Positions 16,742 to 25,040 of a stretch of 64,000 nucleotides of DNA are shown in pieces. How positions within the stretch are numbered: the first letter of the stretch is position 1; the number at the start of each line of letters is the position of its first letter. A model generated the notes under the pieces. That model was given only the letters and a program-made list of their open reading frames with translations, did no database searches and was not told the DNA's origin. The stretch is from Micromonospora sp. WMMD812 (lineage in GTDB: Bacteria; Actinomycetota; Actinomycetes; Mycobacteriales; Micromonosporaceae). Where the stretch lies: NCBI RefSeq assembly GCF_027497215.1, contig NZ_CP114904.1:2130001-2194000 (forward strand), written 5' to 3'. A program made the position numbers and the translations under genes.

Positions 16742-16797
16742 CGCAGTCGAGCCGCCGGCACTCGCCGTGAGGTCTCGTAGCGAGAGGCGGGTGCCCC

Positions 16798-19700
16798 ATG
16801 GCGAACGATGCCGCCACCAGCGGAAACGACGGCGAGGTCACCGGGCCCGCGCCGGCGACGCCGGCGGGCCACCGGGCCTGGGCGCTACTGAGGCCGGCGC
16901 TGCCACCGGTCCCCGACGGGCCCTCGCCCGCCGCCCACCGGCGGCCGCCGGTCGGGCCGGCCGGCTCGGGCCGGTCGGGATGGGCGGTAGGGCACGCCCC
17001 GCCCGGCCTCGGCCGCACGCGTCGTCCGGCCCGCCGAGTGCCGGCCGCGCTCTCCGTGCTCGTCCTCGTCGCCGCCGGGCTGGTGACCGGCTCCGCGTCG
17101 CCGGCCCTGGCCGCTACGTGCGCGCCGAACCCGGTGGTCTGCGAGAACGCGAAGACGGGCCAGCCGGCCAGCGAGTGGGACATCGACGGGGCGGGCGACC
17201 ACACGATCCAGGGCTTCGCCACGGACATCAGCGTCAACCGCGGCAACCGGGTCGACTTCAAGATCGACACCGAGGCGAGCGCCTACACCATCGACATCTA
17301 CCGCCTCGGCTGGTACGGCGGGAACGGCGCCCGCCGGATCGTCCGGGTCGCACCGTCGGTCCCGCTGCCGCAGCACCAGCCCGCGTCGTGCGTCACCGAC
17401 GAGACCACGCAGATGTTCGACTGCGGCAACTGGGCGGTCTCCGCCTCGTGGCAGGTGCCCGTCGACGCCGTCTCCGGCGTCTACATCGCCCGGTTGAAGC
17501 GCACCGACGTCGAGACCGACAACGCCAGTCACATCACCTTCGTGGTGCGCGACGACGCCAGCACCTCGGACCTCTTCTTCAAGACGTCCGACGCGACCTG
17601 GCACGCCTACAACACCTACGGCGGTGGCAACTTCTACGAGGCGCTGGCCAACGGGCGCGCGTACAAGGTCAGCTACAACCGCCCGTTCTCCACCCGGGGC
17701 AGCAGCAGCGGCCGGGACTTCCTGTTCAGCAACGAGTACCCGATGATCCGCTTCCTGGAGCGCAACGGGTACGACGTCAGCTACACCACCGACATCGACG
17801 CGGACCGGCGCGGGCAGCTCATCCGCAACCACGACGTCTTCCTCTCCGTCGGCCACGACGAGTACTGGTCCGGACCGGAACGCGCCAACGTCGAGGCGGC
17901 CCGGGACGCGGGGGTCAACCTCGCCTTCTTCAGCGGGAACGAGGTCTACTGGCGGACCCGCCTCGCGCCCAGCGAGGACGGCTCGAACACGCCCCACCGG
18001 ACGCTGGTCTGCTACAAGGAGACCTGGGCGAACGCGGACATCGACCCGTCCGACCAGTGGACCGGCACCTGGCGGGACCCGCGGTTCATGGCGCCGGGCA
18101 ACGGTGCGGGGCAGCCGGAGAACGCCCTGACCGGGACCGCGTACATGAGCAACAACACCGACCTGGCCCTGCAGGTGCCCGACCAGCAGGGCAGGTACCG
18201 GTTGTGGCGGAACACCACCGTGGCCACCCTCGCCCCGGGCCAGACGGCGACCCTCGCACCGCACACGGTGGGCTACGAGTCCGACGAGGACGTCGACAAC
18301 GGGTTCCGGCCGGACGGGCTGATCCGGCTCTCCACCACGACCGGGCCGACCCCGGAGTACCTGCGCGACTTCGGCAACACGGTCACGCCCGGCACGACCA
18401 CGCACCACCTGACCCTCTACCGCGCGCCCAGCGGCGCCCTCGTCTTCGGCGCGGGCACCGTGCAGTGGGCCTGGGGCCTGGACCCGGTGCACGACGGCAT
18501 CTCCTCCCCGGCCGACATCCGGATGCAGCAGGCCACCGTGAACCTCTTCGCCGACATGGGCGTCCAGCCGGCGACGCGGATGCCGGGCCTCGCCGCGGCG
18601 GCGAAGTCCACCGACACCCAGGCCCCCACCGCGGTCGTCACCACGCCGGCGGCCGGCTCGACCGTCACCAACGGCGCGCTGGTCACCCTGCAGGGCACCG
18701 CCACCGACGCGGGCGGCGGCCGGGTCGCCGGGGTGGAGGTGTCGACCGACGCGGGCGAGACCTGGCACCCCGCGAACGGCACCCTCTCCTGGTCCTACAG
18801 CTTCTACGCGAGCGGGGCCGGCACGCAGGTGGTCCGGGTTCGGGCGATGGACGACAGCGCCAACATCCAACCGACCCCCGCCTCGGTGAGCCTGAAGCTG
18901 GCGGGGGCGAGCACCCTGTTCGGCAGTCGGGTGCCGGCCAACCCGTCGGTCAGCGACGGCTCCGCCGTCGAACTGGGCGTCCGGTTCAGCACCGAGCACG
19001 ACGGCTTCGTCACCGGCGTCCGCTTCTACAAGGGAGCGGGGAACACCGGCACGCACACCGGCAGCCTCTGGACCGCCACCGGCTCCCGGTTGGCGACCGG
19101 GACGTTCACCGGGGAGACCAGCGCCGGCTGGCAGACGCTGACCTTCGCCCGGCCGGTCCAGGTCGCCCGCAACACCCCGTACGTCGTCTCGTACACCGCG
19201 CCGAACGGGCACTACGCCGCCGACTCGCTCGCGTTCAGCGCCGCCGACGTCGACGCGTCACCGCTGGTCGCGCCCCGCTCGACCCGGACCGAGGGCAACG
19301 GCCTCTTCGCGTACGGCAGCGGCTTCCCGACGCTGTCCCACAACGACACCAACTACTACGTCGACGTGACGTTCATCGACAGCTCCGCCGGTCCGCCGGC
19401 GCCGGTGGCGGTCTCTCCCCGGGCCGGCACGACGCTCGTGCCGGTGGCGACGAACCCGTCGGTGATCTTCTCGAAGCCGCTCGATCCCACGTCGATCCAG
19501 TTCAGCCTGACCGGCCCGCAGGGCCAGTCCGTCGGCGGCACGGTCGGCTACGACGACGCGGCCAAGACCGCCACGTTCACACCGTCGGCCGCCCTCGCCA
19601 CGTCCACGACGTACACCGCGCGGGTCACCGCGACCGACACCCAGGGCGTCCCGAGCGACGAGCCGACGGTCTGGTCGTTCACCACCGACGCGTACGCCGT

Positions 19701-20709
19701 GATCGCCACGATGTTCGCCCGGGACGCGGTGCCGCAGACCCCCGCCGACGGCGACCCCAGCGCGGTCGAGCTCGGCGTCAAGTTCGTGCCGGCGGCCGAC
19801 GGCAAGGTGATCGGCGTCCGCTTCTACCAAGGGCCGGGCAACACCGGCACCCACACGGGCAGCTTGTGGTCGGCCGACGGCACGCTGCTGGCCCGGGCCA
19901 CCTTCGCCGACGAGTCGGGCTCCGGCTGGCAGAGCGTACGGTTCGACCAGCCGATCGCCGTCCGGGCGGGCACCACCTACGTCGCCTCGTACTTCGCGCC
20001 GAACGGGCACTACGCGTCGACCCCGAACTTCTTCTCGACGTTGTGGACCAACGGGTCGCTCAGCGCACCGCCGAGCACCGACAACGGCGTCTACCGGTAC
20101 GGCGGCCAGGGCTTCCCGACGGCCTCCTACCACTCGACCAACTACTGGGTCGACCCGCTCTACGTGCCGGACGTGCCACCGAGCCCCACCCCGACACCGC
20201 CACCGACCGGCGGCCCGACGCCCACGCCGCCGCCGCTGGGGCCGCCGGCCACCCTGTTCGGTGACGCCACCCCCGAGCACGCGAACTGGAACGACCCGAA
20301 CTCGATCGAGGTCGGCGTGCGGTTCACCAGCGACGTCGCCGGGGTGGTGACCGGGGTGCGGTTCTACAAGGGACCGCAGAACAACGGCATCCACACCGGC
20401 ACGCTGTGGAACAGCGCCGGCGAGCAGCTCGCTACGGCGTCGTTCACCAGCGAGACGGAATCCGGCTGGCAGACGGTGACCTTCGCGCAGCCGGTCACGA
20501 TCACGCCGGGAACCACGTTCGTCGTGTCGTACTGGAGTTCGGTGGGGCAGTACGCGGTCAACCTCAACGCGTTCTCCGGGACCGGCGTCGACAACGGCGC
20601 GCTGCACGTGCCGTCCGGCGGCGCCGGCTACCGCTACGGTGGCGGCTTCCCGGACGCGGGGGCGGCGCACAACTTCTGGGTGGACGTGGTCTTCCGTCCA
20701 CACGCCTGA
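16798..20709 (+). CDS. Large secreted multidomain protein: DMFA2-like N-terminus, Ig-like and three DUF4082-like domains
   Basis: A 1303-residue protein. After about 80 Pro/Gly/Arg-rich residues there is a signal peptide at about 82-105 (hydrophobic stretch then SPALA|A). The real start could be a later GTG near 17038. Residues about 115-590 resemble the large-subunit domain of N,N-dimethylformamidase (SVGHDEYWSGPERANV and LAFFSGNEVYWR), which also occurs in exported proteins of glycan loci. An Ig-like domain covers about 603-702. Three DUF4082-like beta-sandwiches lie at about 704-860, 968-1124 and 1152-1303. Each repeats VELGVRF...GVRFYKG...TGTHTGSLW...GWQTLTF. A second Ig-like domain covers about 862-965, and a PTPTPPP linker precedes the last unit. 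A role as surface glycan-binding or glycan-processing protein is inference. Confidence 0.75.
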   Translation: MANDAATSGNDGEVTGPAPATPAGHRAWALLRPALPPVPDGPSPAAHRRPPVGPAGSGRSGWAVGHAPPGLGRTRRPARRVPAALSVLVLVAAGLVTGSASPALAATCAPNPVVCENAKTGQPASEWDIDGAGDHTIQGFATDISVNRGNRVDFKIDTEASAYTIDIYRLGWYGGNGARRIVRVAPSVPLPQHQPASCVTDETTQMFDCGNWAVSASWQVPVDAVSGVYIARLKRTDVETDNASHITFVVRDDASTSDLFFKTSDATWHAYNTYGGGNFYEALANGRAYKVSYNRPFSTRGSSSGRDFLFSNEYPMIRFLERNGYDVSYTTDIDADRRGQLIRNHDVFLSVGHDEYWSGPERANVEAARDAGVNLAFFSGNEVYWRTRLAPSEDGSNTPHRTLVCYKETWANADIDPSDQWTGTWRDPRFMAPGNGAGQPENALTGTAYMSNNTDLALQVPDQQGRYRLWRNTTVATLAPGQTATLAPHTVGYESDEDVDNGFRPDGLIRLSTTTGPTPEYLRDFGNTVTPGTTTHHLTLYRAPSGALVFGAGTVQWAWGLDPVHDGISSPADIRMQQATVNLFADMGVQPATRMPGLAAAAKSTDTQAPTAVVTTPAAGSTVTNGALVTLQGTATDAGGGRVAGVEVSTDAGETWHPANGTLSWSYSFYASGAGTQVVRVRAMDDSANIQPTPASVSLKLAGASTLFGSRVPANPSVSDGSAVELGVRFSTEHDGFVTGVRFYKGAGNTGTHTGSLWTATGSRLATGTFTGETSAGWQTLTFARPVQVARNTPYVVSYTAPNGHYAADSLAFSAADVDASPLVAPRSTRTEGNGLFAYGSGFPTLSHNDTNYYVDVTFIDSSAGPPAPVAVSPRAGTTLVPVATNPSVIFSKPLDPTSIQFSLTGPQGQSVGGTVGYDDAAKTATFTPSAALATSTTYTARVTATDTQGVPSDEPTVWSFTTDAYAVIATMFARDAVPQTPADGDPSAVELGVKFVPAADGKVIGVRFYQGPGNTGTHTGSLWSADGTLLARATFADESGSGWQSVRFDQPIAVRAGTTYVASYFAPNGHYASTPNFFSTLWTNGSLSAPPSTDNGVYRYGGQGFPTASYHSTNYWVDPLYVPDVPPSPTPTPPPTGGPTPTPPPLGPPATLFGDATPEHANWNDPNSIEVGVRFTSDVAGVVTGVRFYKGPQNNGIHTGTLWNSAGEQLATASFTSETESGWQTVTFAQPVTITPGTTFVVSYWSSVGQYAVNLNAFSGTGVDNGALHVPSGGAGYRYGGGFPDAGAAHNFWVDVVFRPHA

Positions 20710-20836
20710 CCCAGTCAACTACTGGACACGAAATCGCAACGGCCGGTGGTTGTTCGCCGACTCAGCGGTACGGCAGCCTGGGTCGGCGCGGAGGTGCCTG
20801 CGCGAGGTCATGTTCCGGTGATGGAGGGAGTTCGTC

Positions 20837-21928
20837 GTGAGCCTGGCCGACGCCGGCCGCCGCACCGCGACGCGGGAGAGACCGCGACCGCTGCGGACCC
20901 GGCCGACCGTGTCCGTCGTCGTCCCCTGCTACAACTACGGCCGCTACCTCCCGGACTGCGTGGCGAGCATCCTGGCCCAGGACGGCGTCGACGTCGACGT
21001 GCTCATCGTCGACGACGCCTCACCGGACGGCAGCGTCGAGGTGGCCCGGCAACTCGCCGCCGACCCCCGGGTACGGGTGATCGAGCACGTCGTCAACCGG
21101 GGCCACATCGCCACGTACAACGAGGGGTTGGCCAAGGCGACGGGCGACTACGTCGTCCTGCTCTCCGCCGACGACCTGTTGACCCCCGGCTCGCTGGCCC
21201 GGTCCACCGCGCTGCTGGAGGCCCACCCCGAGGTCGGCTTCGTCTACGGCTTCTCCGCGGCGTTCGACGAGACACCGCCCGCGCCCCGCACCCGGGTCGA
21301 CTCCTGGTCGATCTGGCCGGGTGGCGAGTGGATGCGGGAGAACTGCGAGCAGGCGACGAACCCGGTGTCGACCCCCGAGGTCGTGATGCGGTCGAGCATG
21401 ATGCGCACCCTCGAGGGCTACGACGGGCGCGTCCCGCACGCGGCCGACTTCCTGCTCTGGCTACGGGCGGCCGCGCACGGGCACGTGGGCCGCGTCAACG
21501 GGGTCGACCAGGCCTTCTACCGGGTGCACGGCGCCAACATGCACGTCCAGGAGTTCGGCGGCATGGTCCGCGACATCCGCGAGCGTGCCGCCGTGCTGGA
21601 CATCCTCTTCACCGAGGAGGGTGAGCCGGTCGCCGAGCTGCGCCATCTGCACGGGCTGGCGAAGGCCGCCCTGGCCCGGACCGCGCTGTCGCTCGCCGGT
21701 CAGGCGGCGGGCCGGGCCGACCCGGCCAGTGAGGCCCCGGAGGACCTGGCCCGGCTGGCCGCGAGCATCGACCCGGAGATCCGGGCGACCGGTCGGTGGC
21801 GACGCTACGAACGCCTGCTCCGACGCGGCCCGCGCCGCCGGCGTCCGTCGGCGCTGCGCCGGCTGGCGGAGCGGGTGGATCGCCGACTCCGCTGGGGCCG
21901 CTGGCGCCGGCGCGGCATTCGGGTGTGA
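20837..21928 (+). CDS. GT-A family 2 glycosyltransferase
   Basis: A 363-residue cytoplasmic protein. The GT2 fold begins at about residue 24 with VSVVVPCYNYGRYLPDCVAS, followed by VLIVDDASPDGS (nucleotide-binding Asp) and YVVLLSADDLLTPG (the DxD-equivalent ADD, about residue 113). The last about 60 residues are very Arg-rich (RRGPRRRRPSALRR and similar) and may associate with the membrane surface or nucleic acid by charge. The GTG start at 20837 follows a GGAGGGAG site. It probably adds a sugar during repeat-unit assembly; donor and linkage are unknown. The ABC exporter genes follow immediately. Confidence 0.8.
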   Translation: MSLADAGRRTATRERPRPLRTRPTVSVVVPCYNYGRYLPDCVASILAQDGVDVDVLIVDDASPDGSVEVARQLAADPRVRVIEHVVNRGHIATYNEGLAKATGDYVVLLSADDLLTPGSLARSTALLEAHPEVGFVYGFSAAFDETPPAPRTRVDSWSIWPGGEWMRENCEQATNPVSTPEVVMRSSMMRTLEGYDGRVPHAADFLLWLRAAAHGHVGRVNGVDQAFYRVHGANMHVQEFGGMVRDIRERAAVLDILFTEEGEPVAELRHLHGLAKAALARTALSLAGQAAGRADPASEAPEDLARLAASIDPEIRATGRWRRYERLLRRGPRRRRPSALRRLAERVDRRLRWGRWRRRGIRV

Positions 21929-21982
21929 GCGCGGGCGGGACGTCGGCGGGTGTCGGTGCGAGCGGAAGGGGACTGGTCTGCC

Positions 21983-23110
21983 ATGACGGCATTGTCGGGA
22001 AGCGCGGGGGACGTCCGGCTGGCGGGCGGTCCGACACCGGTCCGCGTCGGGGACACCGCCCCGGCCGGTGGTGACCCGGCCGGCCACGGCGGGGACGAGG
22101 CGGCCGGCGCCGAGGAGATCCTGGTGCTGTCCGGGTTGACGAAGGTGTTCGAGCCGACGCCGCGCTGGATGCGGGTCCTGGCACGGACGCACATCACGTC
22201 GAACGTCCTCGCGCTCGACGGCGTCGACCTGACGGTCCGGGCCGGCGAGATCTGCGCGATCGTCGGCCCGAACGGCGCCGGCAAGACCACGCTGTTCCGG
22301 ATCATCGTGGGCCTCACCACGGCCACGAGCGGCACCGGCCGGCTGCTCGGCCTCGACGTGGGCCGGGACTCCGAGCAGATCCGGCAGGTGGTGGGCTGGA
22401 TGCCGGCGGACGACCGGAGCCTGCTGATGCGGGCCACCGCGCGGGAGAACCTGCACCTGCACGGGCGCCTCCAGGGCATGTCGCCGCGGCAGATGGCCAC
22501 CCGGATCCCCGAGGTCATGGCGACGGTGAACCTCGAGGCGCAGATCGACACCGTGGTCGCCGGGCTGTCGGCCGGGATGAAGGCGCGACTTCGGCTGGCC
22601 CGCGCCCTCCTGCCCGCGCCCCGGGTGCTCATCCTGGACGAGCCGACCGGTGCGGTGGACCCGATCGCGGCGCACGGACTCCTGAACCTGATCATGGATC
22701 TGGTGCAGCGGGAGCGACTCGCCGTCCTGATCTCGTCGCACCGCCTGGAGGAGATCGAGGCGCTCCGCTCACAGGCGCTGCTCCTCGACAAGGGCCGGGT
22801 GAAGTACTTCGGCGACCTCGACAGCCTCCGGGCCCGCTGGGAGCGACCGCAGCTCGAACTCGTCTTCCGGTCCAGCGGAACGGCCAGCCAGGCCGCGGCC
22901 GACCTCGCGTCGTTGGGTCTGCAGCTCACGGTCGACGGCCCCACGGTGCGCTGCGGGCTGCGGGAGCGCGACGGCGCCGGCGACGTGCTGGCCGCGTTGG
23001 GCGCCGCCGCCCGGGAGGTGCGGCACGTCCGCGAGATCCCGATGCCGCTGCGCGACCTCATCGCCCACGCGTACCGTGCGGCCCCGATCGTTGAGGATGG
23101 AGAGAAATGA
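21983..23110 (+). CDS. ABC transporter ATP-binding protein (ABC-2 exporter)
   Basis: A 375-residue ATPase. Walker A is GPNGAGKTTLFR (about residue 95), the signature is VAGLSAGMKARLRLARALL, Walker B is RVLILDEPTGAVDP, and the switch His follows in ISSHRLEEIE. The about 45-residue N-terminal extension and the longer C-terminal domain (from about 285) differ from minimal drug-export ATPases and are common in Tag/Wzt-like polysaccharide exporters. The ATG at 21983 has GGAAGGGGA upstream; an in-frame GTG at 21950 is an alternative. The stop overlaps the permease start (ATGA), forming a half-size exporter. In this locus the likely cargo is a lipid-linked glycan. Confidence 0.8.
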   Translation: MTALSGSAGDVRLAGGPTPVRVGDTAPAGGDPAGHGGDEAAGAEEILVLSGLTKVFEPTPRWMRVLARTHITSNVLALDGVDLTVRAGEICAIVGPNGAGKTTLFRIIVGLTTATSGTGRLLGLDVGRDSEQIRQVVGWMPADDRSLLMRATARENLHLHGRLQGMSPRQMATRIPEVMATVNLEAQIDTVVAGLSAGMKARLRLARALLPAPRVLILDEPTGAVDPIAAHGLLNLIMDLVQRERLAVLISSHRLEEIEALRSQALLLDKGRVKYFGDLDSLRARWERPQLELVFRSSGTASQAAADLASLGLQLTVDGPTVRCGLRERDGAGDVLAALGAAAREVRHVREIPMPLRDLIAHAYRAAPIVEDGEK

Positions 23111-23934
23111 GTTCGGCCTACACCGCGGTGATCGGCCACCGGGGGCTCTGGCGCAAGTCGCTCGACACCTGTGCGGCGTACGTCCGGATCGACCTGGTCG
23201 AGGAGCGGATGTTCCCGCTCACGACCATCCTGCGGTACGCCGCGGTGGTGTTCCCGGTGCTGCTCTACTTCTTCCAGGGCACGTTCCTCAACGCCACCGA
23301 CGCGTTCGTCTTCATGCTCATCGGCGCGAGCGTCACCACCGGATTCCAGGACGCGCTGACCGCGCTGACGAACCGGCTCCAGTTCGCCCAGGAACGGGGC
23401 ACCCTGGAGACCTACCTGGTCGAGCCGGTGCCCTGGGCGCTGATCCCGATCGCGATGAACATCTGGCGCACGGTCACCGGCACGGTGATGGCCTGCTTCA
23501 TGGTGGCGTTCGGCTGCCTGCTGGGCGCCCGGATCGAGTGGCGCGCCATCCCGTTCGCGCTGCTGATCTTCCTGGTCGGGATCGCCGCCTGCAACGCGAT
23601 CGGCACGCTCGCGGCCAGCTTCATCATCCTGTTCAAGCGCGGCGAACCGGTCATCATGCTCTACAGCCTCGCCGCGGCGGTGCTCGGTGGCACGCTCTTC
23701 CCGATCAGCGTCCTACCGGACTGGATCCGCTGGGTCAGCTACCTGGTGCCGCACTCGTACGTCATCTCGGCCGAACGCCAACTGCTGATGGCCAACCCGC
23801 CGGCGGAGGGTCTGTCACCCCTCACGTCCCTGCTCGTCCTGGTCGGCTTCTGCATGGCGATGTTCGCGGTCGGGCTGGTCGTGTTCGACCGCTCGCTCAA
23901 GCTCGCCCGCAAGCTCGGCATCCTCAGCATCTGA
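23107..23934 (+). CDS. ABC-2 type permease
   Basis: A 275-residue membrane protein with six hydrophobic segments (starting near LRYAAVVFPVLLYFFQG). The segment FPISVLPDWIRWVSYLVPHSYVISAERQLLM is characteristic of ABC-2 permeases, which carry P-x-W between helices 5 and 6. The start overlaps the ATPase stop. Together the two genes encode a complete half-transporter pair. Co-occurrence with glycosyltransferases suggests export of a polysaccharide or glycolipid, but ABC-2 pairs also export drugs and peptides. Ten bases separate it from the next glycosyltransferase, which has a good ribosome-binding site. Confidence 0.8.
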   Translation: MSSAYTAVIGHRGLWRKSLDTCAAYVRIDLVEERMFPLTTILRYAAVVFPVLLYFFQGTFLNATDAFVFMLIGASVTTGFQDALTALTNRLQFAQERGTLETYLVEPVPWALIPIAMNIWRTVTGTVMACFMVAFGCLLGARIEWRAIPFALLIFLVGIAACNAIGTLAASFIILFKRGEPVIMLYSLAAAVLGGTLFPISVLPDWIRWVSYLVPHSYVISAERQLLMANPPAEGLSPLTSLLVLVGFCMAMFAVGLVVFDRSLKLARKLGILSI

Positions 23935-23944
23935 GGGGGCGACG

Positions 23945-24991
23945 ATGGGTCTGGAGGATCAGGCACGCCGGGCGTACCGGGCGGTGCGGCGGTACCGGCA
24001 GCCTCCGCCGGCGAAGATCCGGCTACGGGATCGGCAGACCACGCCGCCGACCGTCTACTACCTCTGCCCGGACTACGACACGCCCTCCGGTGGCGTCCGC
24101 ACCCTCTACCGGCACGTCGACGTCCTCAACGACGCCGGCATCCCGGCCGCGCTCATGCACCACCGGAAGGGGTTCCGGTGCGGGTGGTTCCCCCACCGGA
24201 CCCGGGTCACCGACGTGGCGTCCAGCCCCCTCGGCCCGGACGACCTCCTCGTGCTGCCGGAGACCGAGGCCCGGCTGTTCCCGCGGCTACCACCCGGCCT
24301 CCGGCACCTGATCTTCAACCAGAGTGGACATCTCACCTGGGACGTGGACGCGGAGCGGGTCAGCCGGCACCACCGGGAAAGCCCGGACCTGGTCGGGGTC
24401 CTGGTCGCGTCGGAGCACACGAGAGACCTGCTCGAACACGCCTTCGGCCAGCCGGTGCACCGGGTCCGGCCGAGCGTCGACCCGCTGCTGTTCGCGCCTC
24501 CGGAACGCGCCAACGGGCGCACGATCAGCTACCTACCGCGGCGGGGCCGCTCGGACGTCGAGAACGCCCTGCACATCCTGCGGGCGCGTGGTGTCCTGGC
24601 CGACTGGGTCGTCGACCCCGTCGACGGTGTCCCGCAGCACGAGGTGGCCCGCCGGCTCCGCGCCTCGACCATCTTCCTGACCTGCAGCTACCAGGAGGGC
24701 TTCGGGCTGCCGGCCGCCGAGGCCATGGCGACGGGCAACTATGTGATCGGGTTCCACGGCTACGGCGGACGCGAGTTCTTCGACCCGTCGTACAGCGCGC
24801 CGGTGCCCACCGGCGACCTGCTCGGGCTGAGCCGGACGGTCGAGGAGGTCCTGGCCCGCGAGTCGGCGGAGCCGGGCTGGTGCTTCTCGCGCGGCCTGCG
24901 GGCGGCGGCGCACGTGCGCGCCGAGTACTCCCCCGAGCGCGAACGGGACAGCATCCTCGCCGCCCTGAAATCGGTCGGCTTCGCGAGCTGA
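23945..24991 (+). CDS. GT-B (family 4-like) glycosyltransferase
   Basis: A 348-residue protein. The N-terminal half starts VYYLCPDYDTPSGGVRTLYRHV, a GT4-type acceptor-domain opening with a G-G turn. The C-terminal half has SYQEGFGLPAAEAMATGNYVIG at about residue 242-263, the E-x7-E nucleotide-sugar-binding motif of retaining GT-B enzymes. The start is ATG at 23945, preceded by GAGGGGGCGACG. It is the last plus-strand gene of this segment and is followed by a bidirectional-looking terminator. The donor sugar is unknown. Confidence 0.75.
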   Translation: MGLEDQARRAYRAVRRYRQPPPAKIRLRDRQTTPPTVYYLCPDYDTPSGGVRTLYRHVDVLNDAGIPAALMHHRKGFRCGWFPHRTRVTDVASSPLGPDDLLVLPETEARLFPRLPPGLRHLIFNQSGHLTWDVDAERVSRHHRESPDLVGVLVASEHTRDLLEHAFGQPVHRVRPSVDPLLFAPPERANGRTISYLPRRGRSDVENALHILRARGVLADWVVDPVDGVPQHEVARRLRASTIFLTCSYQEGFGLPAAEAMATGNYVIGFHGYGGREFFDPSYSAPVPTGDLLGLSRTVEEVLARESAEPGWCFSRGLRAAAHVRAEYSPERERDSILAALKSVGFAS

Positions 24992-25027
24992 GCGCGGGGT
25001 GCGGCGTCGTCCGCCGCAACCCCGCGC
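24992..25027. terminator. Bidirectional terminator between convergent genes
   Basis: GCGCGGGGT-GCGGCG pairs with CGCCGC-AACCCCGCGC around a short loop (one bulged base, about 15 pairs). It fills the 49-base gap between the glycosyltransferase stop (24991) and the end of the minus-strand gene at 25041, so it could stop transcription from both sides. Confidence 0.65.
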
Positions 25028-25040
25028 CCGCGTCACCCCG

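Noticed and set aside
16885..19212. 775-codon minus-strand frame opposite the large secreted protein
   Set aside because: Its composition is that of an antisense shadow, and the plus-strand frame has a signal peptide and recognisable repeated domains.
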